This document shows, piece after piece, positions 23,316 through 28,840 of a stretch of 28,840 bases of DNA (position 1 is the first letter of the stretch; the number at the start of each line of letters is the position of its first letter). The notes below the pieces were generated by a model that saw only the letters and a program-made list of their open reading frames with translations, ran no database searches and had not been told where the DNA came from. The translations under genes and the position numbers were made by a program. This stretch comes from an uncultured Mollicutes bacterium. GTDB taxonomy: Bacteria; Bacillota_I; Bacilli_A; RFN20; CAG-826. The stretch spans positions 1 through 28,840 of the forward strand of contig UQOB01000008.1 in NCBI GenBank assembly GCA_900542595.1. The letters are read 5' to 3'.

Positions 23316-24935
23316 ATGATCTTCCAAAGCACCCGTAAACAAGTTCAACAATTAGCCGAACAATTCGAAAAGGCTCATGGTTTATTATTCGGAGAAATCG
23401 CTCGGTACATCAAGCGGTTAGAGAACATCTCCCAAACCAATATGACTTACCTTGAAAGCTACACGATGTGGCGTTCACGTTTTACGGATGTCCGCGATGT
23501 CAGTGACCCCCAGGTGCAGACTTTAATCATCAATCTCCAAGATTTGCTTAGTAACAAGCAAAAAGGGGAGATTAAGAAAATGCTTCCGGAGGCTAAAGAA
23601 CGTGTCCTTCATTACACCGAAAGTGTCAATGATCTTTTCAACGGCTTAAAGAACAAATTCAAAGTGGAAGAAGAAGCGAGGATGATTCTTTCCGAACAAC
23701 AAGAAAAGTTCCGGTCCATCAAAGCTCGTTATTTTCTAAAACAAGGGGATTTATCTCTCCTTTCCAGCAGTTTAGAAGTGGTCTTTAAAAAGCTCGATAG
23801 CCTCTTTGATGAGGTCAGCGGGTATTTAGAAGACGCTCACTATATCGACGCTCAAAACTTATTGACGAAAGAAATCGCACCGGTCCTTAAAGCTATCGAC
23901 CAAATTTTTGAAGAACTCCCGAGAATCTGTTTAGAAATCTCGACTATTCTCCCGACTAAAGTTGGGGATTTAACCAATCATTATCAAGAGATGATTAAAG
24001 AAGGTTTCCCGCTTTTTAACGTTCTTAACCAAGGGAATTTAGATGAATACATCGAATCTTTAAATGATTTTGAAGCTCGAGCGAAAGGCCTTAACTTCAC
24101 TTCCTTAAAAAACGACATCGCCAAGATGGAAGAATCAATTGAAGATAAAGAACAGAAGCTTAAAAATGAACGGGAAAGCCGTTCCTTATTCGAGCAAGAT
24201 ATCACGAAGACCTATGAATTTGAGAATAAGTTAGAAAGTAACTTCATTAACCTCAATCATTCTCTTCCAACCGTTAGAACCATCTACCTTTTAGATAACG
24301 ATGATTCTTTAAAGATTGATAATATTCAAAACATCATCAATAAAGCCGGGGCGACTAAAAGGCAACTCGATACCTTCATCCATAGTGGAACCAAGCAACC
24401 TTATTCTTATCTCTTAGAAAAGATGAATCTTTTAAAAGAACAAGAAGAAGAAGGACAAAAAGCCATCGATGAATTTGTTTCTTACCTTGGAAGTTTAAAG
24501 AAAACGACCGAAGCAAGTAATGAACTGGTCAAAGATTACTATATCAAAGTCAAAAAAGCGGAAGTTGATATCCGGGAAATCGATAACGAAGTCATCACTA
24601 AAAAGACCGAAGGGACTTTAAAGAAACTCTTCCAAAACATCGATGACCTCCATGAAGCAGTAACAACTAGACCCATCGACGTTAAAAAATGCGAAGCTCT
24701 TAGCCAAAGCTTAAGAGATACAGCGGATAAGTTTGTAGAAGAAATCAAAGTCGATAAAGAATACGAAAGAAAAGCGAGAGAAGCCGTGCTTTTAGCAAAC
24801 CGCTTTAGACGTGAGAATCCGGAAATTGATGTCCCGCTGATTCAAGCTGAAAGTTTCTATCAAAACGGGCAATTCTTAGAAGCCTATAACTTAGCGATGC
24901 AAGTCGCTAAACCATTCGTTGAAAGGGATGAATGA
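23316..24935 (+). CDS. ezrA: EzrA-like septation ring regulator lacking an evident N-terminal anchor
   Basis: This 539-residue, almost entirely helical coiled-coil protein has the C-terminal EzrA hallmark ANRFRRENPEID..AESFYQNGQFLEAYNLA. EzrA in Bacilli limits FtsZ ring assembly to midcell and links it to the cell wall. The N-terminal MIFQSTRKQVQQLAEQFEK aligns by eye with the segment just after the membrane helix of typical EzrA (usual length ~560). No canonical start provides that helix; a hydrophobic stretch lies in frame upstream (about 23262-23309) with only TTG 23292 available. An extended -10 (TGGTATTCT, 23296-23303... ATG 23316) implies a nearly leaderless mRNA. The gene overlaps the next start by 4 nt, and the order rpsD/ezrA/cysteine desulfurase/thiI is Bacillus-like. 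Confidence 0.85.
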   Translation: MIFQSTRKQVQQLAEQFEKAHGLLFGEIARYIKRLENISQTNMTYLESYTMWRSRFTDVRDVSDPQVQTLIINLQDLLSNKQKGEIKKMLPEAKERVLHYTESVNDLFNGLKNKFKVEEEARMILSEQQEKFRSIKARYFLKQGDLSLLSSSLEVVFKKLDSLFDEVSGYLEDAHYIDAQNLLTKEIAPVLKAIDQIFEELPRICLEISTILPTKVGDLTNHYQEMIKEGFPLFNVLNQGNLDEYIESLNDFEARAKGLNFTSLKNDIAKMEESIEDKEQKLKNERESRSLFEQDITKTYEFENKLESNFINLNHSLPTVRTIYLLDNDDSLKIDNIQNIINKAGATKRQLDTFIHSGTKQPYSYLLEKMNLLKEQEEEGQKAIDEFVSYLGSLKKTTEASNELVKDYYIKVKKAEVDIREIDNEVITKKTEGTLKKLFQNIDDLHEAVTTRPIDVKKCEALSQSLRDTADKFVEEIKVDKEYERKAREAVLLANRFRRENPEIDVPLIQAESFYQNGQFLEAYNLAMQVAKPFVERDE

Positions 24936-26071
24936 TTTATTTTGATCACGCGGCGACCGAACGAATTAAGCCCGGTGCCTTAAAAGTTTTTGTTGAGGCT
25001 AATGAAAAGTGGTATGGAAACAATAGTTCCAACCATCTTTTTGGTTATGAAGTCGATAAGAAACTCAAAGAAGCAAAAGAAGAGCTTTTAAAACTTCTTA
25101 ATCTTCCGTCTTCCATTTATGAAGTTATCGTCAATAGTGGGGCGACCGAAGGCAATAACCAAGTGATCTTAGGTTTAGCCAAAACCTTTAAAAATGGAAC
25201 TGACGAATATATCACCTCTTCTTATGAGCATCCCTCGGTGACTAGCCCCTTCTTAGAACTTAAAAAGCAGGGGAAAAAGGTTAGCTTTTTACCGATCACT
25301 AATGATGGAAAAATCGATTTAAATGTACTAAAAGAAGACTTAAGTAAGAGCACAGTTTTAGTCAGCGTTCTTAAAACCAATAACGAAATCGGGAGCGTTA
25401 ACTCCTTAAGCTCCATCAAAAATCTTCTTTCTTCTTACCCGAGAGCCTATCTTCATTCCGATATTACCCAAGCCTTAGGGAAGAGCGATTTAAACGATTT
25501 ATCGTCCTGTGATTTCTTAACTTTTAGCGGTCACAAAGTCGGGGCGATGAAAGGGATTGGAGCCTTAATCAAAAAGAAAAAAATCCGTCTTGAACCGATT
25601 ATGTACGGCGGTGGGCAAGAGAACAATTTAAGGAGCGGGACCACGAATGTCCCAGCCTTCATCATGATGGTGGAAGCCTTAAAAGAAACGCTAAAAGATT
25701 ATAAAGAAAAACGAAATATCGTCACAGAAATCAATGATTTTTTAAGAAAATCGCTTATTTCTGAGTTAAATGCGGTGGTAATTTCGCCGTCTGACGCGAC
25801 GCCGTACATCTTGAATTTCGCCCTGCCGGACGTCAAAGCGAGTGTCCTGGTTGAAGCTCTTTCTCAAAAAGGGATCTACGTTGGAAGTACCTCCGCCTGC
25901 GCATCGAAAATCGATAAAGAAAGCCATGCGGTATATGAATTGACTCATGACCATAATCTCAGCCAAAATTGTTTAAGATTATCCTTCGGGGTCGATAACA
26001 CCTTAGAGGAAGCGAAAACTTTCATCGACACTTTAAAAACTATTTGGAGGTCCTTCCATGCTGTACAATGA
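24932..26071 (+). CDS. Cysteine desulfurase (NifS/IscS family, ThiI partner)
   Basis: This 379-residue PLP enzyme moves sulfur from cysteine to an enzyme persulfide. The PLP lysine is in TFSGHKVGAMKGIGA, the active-site Cys in GSTSACASKID, and an N-terminal YFDHAATERIKP is typical. It starts within the ezrA stop (ATGA), and its last 14 nt overlap thiI. In Bacillus the equivalent enzyme next to thiI (called NifZ) supplies sulfur for tRNA 4-thiouridine. The direct overlap with thiI supports that role here over general Fe-S assembly, but no SUF or ISC genes are in view to compare. Confidence 0.93.
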   Translation: MIYFDHAATERIKPGALKVFVEANEKWYGNNSSNHLFGYEVDKKLKEAKEELLKLLNLPSSIYEVIVNSGATEGNNQVILGLAKTFKNGTDEYITSSYEHPSVTSPFLELKKQGKKVSFLPITNDGKIDLNVLKEDLSKSTVLVSVLKTNNEIGSVNSLSSIKNLLSSYPRAYLHSDITQALGKSDLNDLSSCDFLTFSGHKVGAMKGIGALIKKKKIRLEPIMYGGGQENNLRSGTTNVPAFIMMVEALKETLKDYKEKRNIVTEINDFLRKSLISELNAVVISPSDATPYILNFALPDVKASVLVEALSQKGIYVGSTSACASKIDKESHAVYELTHDHNLSQNCLRLSFGVDNTLEEAKTFIDTLKTIWRSFHAVQ

Positions 26072-27266
26072 ACTTCTCATCCATTTCGGAGAACTTTCGA
26101 CGAAAGGATTAAATAAGAAACGTTTCATCCAACAATTAGCCAAAAACATTAGGCATTCTTTAAAAGCGCAAGCTTTAGTGGGAACTGTCCAAACTGACCG
26201 TGACCATCTTTATATTTTATTTGATGAACCGACCGATATTTTGCCCTACGTTGATATTCTTCAAAGGATCAGTGGCATTCAAAAGATTACCCCGGTTTTA
26301 AGGTGTGAACTCGATATTAAAAAGATTAAAGAAGCGGCTTTAACTTTAGCGAAAGAACAAGAATTTGAAACCTTTAAAGTTGCTTGTCGGAGAGCGAATA
26401 AAGCCTTCCCTCTCGATAGTTTCGGGGTGATGAGAGAAGTAGGCGGTTTCCTTCTCGTTTCTTTAAAGACGAAGAAAGTTGTCGTTCATAATCCTGATTT
26501 AACACTAAACATCGAAATCAGGGATGATTATGCCTATTTATCGTTTGTTAATTATCCCGGCTGCGGGGGTTACCCTTTAGGGACGAACGGGAAAGTTCTT
26601 CACCTTTTAAGTGGGGGCATCGATAGCCCCGTCGCGGCCTACCTCCTTTTAAGACGTGGCATCTTAGTGGAAATGATTCATTTTGCCGCTCCGCCGTATA
26701 CGTCAGAGAGAGTGGTTGATAAATTAACATCCTTAATGAAGAAACTTAATCTCTACCAAGCCAGAATCAGGCTCCACATCATTCCTTTCACCGATTTACA
26801 GCTTTCCATCTATAAACATGCGGCCGAACCTTACTGCATCACTATCATGCGAAGAATGATGATGAGAATCAGTTCCCGTTTAGCGGATAAACTTGGTCTC
26901 CCGGCTATCTCAACCGGGGAAAGTATCGGGCAAGTAGCTTCCCAAACTTTAAATAGCATGAAAGTTATCAACGAAGTGACCAATACCCCGATCATTCGTC
27001 CTCTCGCGGTTTTCGATAAACTCGAAATCATTAAAATCAGTAAGGATATCGATACCTATGATATTTCAATTGAGCCGTATGAAGATTGCTGCACGATTTT
27101 TAAACCAAAAAAACCCAGGACGAATCCCCGAAGTAAGGACTGCGAGTTCTATGAAAAACAATGGGACTATGAAAGCCAAATTGCTTCTTGCTTAGAAAAT
27201 GAGAGAATAATAGATGTGGAAGAAGGAGTTATCAAAAGTGAAAACTGTAGCGCTGATCGCTCATGA
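26058..27266 (+). CDS. thiI: tRNA sulfurtransferase ThiI (no rhodanese domain)
   Basis: This 402-residue enzyme makes 4-thiouridine at position 8 of tRNA and may serve thiazole synthesis. An N-terminal ferredoxin-like/THUMP region (about 1-165, LIHFGELSTKGLNKKRF) precedes the PP-loop adenylating domain with LLSGGIDSPVAAYLL. A conserved EDCCTIFKPKKPRTNP segment lies near the C-terminus. It lacks the C-terminal rhodanese domain of the E. coli protein (482 aa), as in Bacillus. That version depends on a dedicated cysteine desulfurase, here the overlapping upstream gene. GGAGG lies 8 nt before ATG 26058. Its end overlaps mgsA. Confidence 0.95.
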   Translation: MLYNELLIHFGELSTKGLNKKRFIQQLAKNIRHSLKAQALVGTVQTDRDHLYILFDEPTDILPYVDILQRISGIQKITPVLRCELDIKKIKEAALTLAKEQEFETFKVACRRANKAFPLDSFGVMREVGGFLLVSLKTKKVVVHNPDLTLNIEIRDDYAYLSFVNYPGCGGYPLGTNGKVLHLLSGGIDSPVAAYLLLRRGILVEMIHFAAPPYTSERVVDKLTSLMKKLNLYQARIRLHIIPFTDLQLSIYKHAAEPYCITIMRRMMMRISSRLADKLGLPAISTGESIGQVASQTLNSMKVINEVTNTPIIRPLAVFDKLEIIKISKDIDTYDISIEPYEDCCTIFKPKKPRTNPRSKDCEFYEKQWDYESQIASCLENERIIDVEEGVIKSENCSADRS

Positions 27267-27618
27267 TCATCAAAAAGCTGAAATCGTCGCCTGGGCGATG
27301 AAAAACAAAGACGTTCTAAAGAATTTTAATCTCGTGGGAACCGGCCATACCGCTAAGATGGTGGAAGACGCCACAGGGCTCTTAGTCAAAGGCTATTTAG
27401 CTGGCCCGATGGGCGGCGACCAACAGATTGGCGCAAAAGTCGCGGAAGGCGACATCGATATCGTCATCTTCTTCTGGGACCCTTTAGAAACTCAACCTCA
27501 TGACCCGGACGTCAAAGCGCTTCTTAGAATCGCCGCGGTCTATGATATCCCGATTGCGACCACTCGCCACACGGCGGATTGCATCTTCTCCAGCCCCTTA
27601 ATCTTAGACAACAAATAA
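27238..27618 (+). CDS. mgsA: Methylglyoxal synthase
   Basis: This 126-residue MgsA converts dihydroxyacetone phosphate to methylglyoxal and phosphate, a bypass that relieves sugar-phosphate excess. Family motifs are ALIAHDHQK, the phosphate-binding GPMGGDQQIGA, FFWDPLETQPHDPDVKALLR (with the catalytic Asp and His) and ATTRHTAD. I favour the GTG at 27238: AAGGAG (27223-27228) lies 9 nt upstream and the product then starts KTVALIAHD as in Bacillus. The in-frame ATG at 27214 would place that Shine-Dalgarno inside the gene. With GTG, the start overlaps the thiI 3' end by 29 nt. It ends the ezrA-thiI operon, followed by a bidirectional terminator. Confidence 0.94.
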   Translation: MKTVALIAHDHQKAEIVAWAMKNKDVLKNFNLVGTGHTAKMVEDATGLLVKGYLAGPMGGDQQIGAKVAEGDIDIVIFFWDPLETQPHDPDVKALLRIAAVYDIPIATTRHTADCIFSSPLILDNK

Positions 27619-27623
27619 CAAAA

Positions 27624-27650
27624 AAATCCTGCAAATGCAGGATTTCTTTT
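27624..27650. terminator. Bidirectional terminator between mgsA and rplT
   Basis: AAATCCTGCA-AA-TGCAGGATTT (27624-27645) is a perfect 10-bp stem. T-rich tracts follow on both strands (TTTCTTTTT on plus, TTTTTTT on minus). It ends both the plus-strand thiI-mgsA unit and the minus-strand infC-rpmI-rplT unit. Confidence 0.92.
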
Positions 27651-27661
27651 TAGATAATCGC

Positions 27662-28039
27662 TTATTTCGCGGTGTGCTTTTTCGCGGTTTCAACTAAGTC
27701 TTTGAAGGCTTTTTCGTCGTGAATCGCGATTTCGCTTAACATCTTCCGATTGAGCCCTTCGCCCGTCTTGGTGATGAGACCGGCTTTGGTTAAACCATCG
27801 ATAAATTTGCTGTAGCTGATGCCGTTATTGTGGCAAGCCGCATTGATTCTCTTGATCCAGAGTTTCCGGAAGTCACTCTTTTGATTGCGCCGGCTGATGT
27901 AGGCGTATTGATAGGAGTGGAGGACTTGTTCTTTCGCCGTCTTGAATAAGAGGTGTTTGCTTCCGAAGTATCCGCTGGCGGATTTTAAGACTTTCTTCCG
28001 TCTGTTGTGGGTTTTAGGTCCACCTTTAACACGTGCCAT
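27662..28039 (-). CDS. rplT: 50S ribosomal protein L20
   Basis: This 125-residue L20, an early 23S rRNA-binding assembly protein, starts MARVKGGPKTHNRRKK and contains GYFGSKHLLFKTAKEQV and the conserved FRKLWIKRINAA. It is slightly longer than the usual 117-119 residues because of a Lys-rich tail. AAGGAGG precedes the ATG, 14 nt after rpmI. L20 is the known autogenous regulator of this operon in Bacillus, acting on a leader upstream of infC, which would lie beyond the window edge. Confidence 0.97.
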   Translation of the reverse strand: MARVKGGPKTHNRRKKVLKSASGYFGSKHLLFKTAKEQVLHSYQYAYISRRNQKSDFRKLWIKRINAACHNNGISYSKFIDGLTKAGLITKTGEGLNRKMLSEIAIHDEKAFKDLVETAKKHTAK

Positions 28040-28053
28040 TGTTCATTTCCTCC

Positions 28054-28257
28054 TTATTTATTGTGACCGCTGACCAAGGGCATCAATCTTTGTTGATCCC
28101 GTTTATTGATCAAGGTCGCTTTCGCTAAATGTTTTCTTTGTTTCCTAGTCTTATTCGGCGCTAAGTGACCGGTATAAGCTTTCTTCCGCTTAAGTTTGCC
28201 AGATTTGGTGATTTTGATTCTTTTCATCATAGTCCGGCTGCTTTTCATTTTCGCCAT
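28054..28257 (-). CDS. rpmI: 50S ribosomal protein L35
   Basis: This 67-residue, very basic protein has the family signature KMKSSRTMMKRIKITKSGKLKRKKAYTGH. The start ATG 28257 has AGGAGG at normal spacing; the longer in-frame ATG at 28302 lies inside infC and is rejected. It is the middle gene of infC-rpmI-rplT. Confidence 0.96.
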   Translation of the reverse strand: MAKMKSSRTMMKRIKITKSGKLKRKKAYTGHLAPNKTRKQRKHLAKATLINKRDQQRLMPLVSGHNK

Positions 28258-28268
28258 AAACTTTCCTC

Positions 28269-28814
28269 CTATTTCTTTTTCTTGACGATGCAAGAGTACC
28301 ATTTGCCTTCCCAGTACGGGGCTTTGTCTTGGATGACGTTTTCTCCTAAGCTTGCGAGGAAACGTACCATGACGTCTTCACCGACTTCTTTATGGGACAT
28401 CTGCCGTCCCCTGAAGATGACGACCACCTGGACCTTATCGCCTTTTTCCAAGAATTCTTGGGCTTTCCGGCTCTTGGTCAACAAGTCGTGTTCCCCGATC
28501 TGCGGGGTTAATTGAATTTGCTTTAACTCGTTTTGCTTTTGATTTTTCTTCATCAACCGTTCTTGTTTTTGTTTCTCAAAACGGTATTTTCCGTAATTGA
28601 TAATCTTACAGACCGGTGGATTGGCATTGGGAGCGACGAGGAGTAAATCGAGCTCGTAACTCTTAGCCAGATCATTAGCAGCGCGGGAACTCATGGTCCC
28701 TAATTGTTCACCATTGGGGCCGATGACCCGAACTTCTGGAAAGCGGATGCGTTCATTGATGGGATCCGTTTTCTTTTCGGGGCGACGTTGGTCGCGGGGA
28801 TTGAAATAAGCGAT
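28269..28814 (-). CDS. infC: Translation initiation factor IF-3, starting at an AUC codon
   Basis: This is a 181-residue IF-3 of usual length when read from ATC 28814. IF-3 checks start-codon/anticodon pairing and keeps 30S subunits free. The N-terminal domain contains DPINERIRFPEVRVIGPNG and SRAANDLAKSY. The C-terminal domain contains KVQVVVIFRGRQMSHKEVG. The first in-frame ATG (28694) would remove 40 conserved residues, and no ATG, GTG or TTG precedes it in frame. AGGAGG (28827-28822) lies 7 nt before ATC 28814 and 4 nt before another ATC at 28817. Non-canonical AUU/AUC starts are a known autoregulatory device of infC, because IF-3 discriminates against them. Confidence 0.9.
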   Translation of the reverse strand: MAYFNPRDQRRPEKKTDPINERIRFPEVRVIGPNGEQLGTMSSRAANDLAKSYELDLLLVAPNANPPVCKIINYGKYRFEKQKQERLMKKNQKQNELKQIQLTPQIGEHDLLTKSRKAQEFLEKGDKVQVVVIFRGRQMSHKEVGEDVMVRFLASLGENVIQDKAPYWEGKWYSCIVKKKK

Positions 28815-28840
28815 GATGGTACCTCCTAGAATAAAAATAG

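Noticed and set aside
22353..28814. Mycoplasma genetic code (UGA = Trp)
   Set aside because: TGA ends ezrA, the cysteine desulfurase and thiI at the correct places, and all visible Trp residues use TGG.

Overview
This window looks like a chromosomal segment of an anaerobic, fermentative low-GC Firmicute-type bacterium, most likely an uncultured Bacilli or Erysipelotrichia/Mollicutes-related lineage. The evidence is an EzrA-like division protein, the gene neighbourhood rpsD / ezrA / cysteine desulfurase / thiI (a Bacillus-like arrangement, with tyrS in the same window), infC-rpmI-rplT, a CIRCE-controlled groESL, and a Rex-AdhE-[FeFe]-hydrogenase operon. TGA is used as a stop codon (for example in ezrA and thiI), so this is not a Mycoplasma code-4 organism. 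The lineage call is inference from gene content only.

Layout. 1-1759 (minus) is a partial surface lipoprotein built of ~115-residue repeats. 1978-2133 carries tRNA-Arg(ACG) and tRNA-Pro(TGG). 2134-4328 is an AT-rich accessory stretch with an AlbA_2/ATPase regulator that holds a perfect 33-bp tandem repeat, and a structured GC-rich hairpin of unknown identity. Next come tag (3-methyladenine glycosylase), a GH31 alpha-glucosidase with a clean promoter, groES-groEL behind a promoter overlapping a CIRCE operator, and tyrS. A convergent Xre-type membrane regulator follows.

11044-19841 (minus) is the centrepiece, an ~8.7-kb operon read from one promoter: rex, adhE, an APH-type kinase, a [2Fe-2S] thioredoxin-like protein, a PAS-bearing putative sensory [FeFe] hydrogenase, a SpoIIE-type PP2C phosphatase, and a group-B-like [FeFe] hydrogenase. 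It joins NADH sensing (Rex), ethanol formation (AdhE) and H2 production to what looks like an H2-responsive kinase/phosphatase signalling set. The sensory hydrogenase has Ala where catalytic enzymes have the proton-relay Cys.

19845-22347 holds two membrane-anchored proteins of unknown function (one only 57 aa) and an unusual fusion of an ECF-transporter S-component-like membrane domain to a SAM methyltransferase. rpsD follows, with a ~140-nt leader that can fold as a pseudoknot and is probably S4-regulated. The plus-strand run ezrA-like, cysteine desulfurase, thiI, mgsA is tightly overlapped. The window closes with infC-rpmI-rplT (minus), where infC begins at an AUC codon 40 codons upstream of the first ATG.

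Several genes (2377, tag, the Xre gene, ezrA-like) have a -10 box only 8-14 nt before the start codon and no Shine-Dalgarno sequence, which suggests leaderless transcripts beside conventional SD-led ones.
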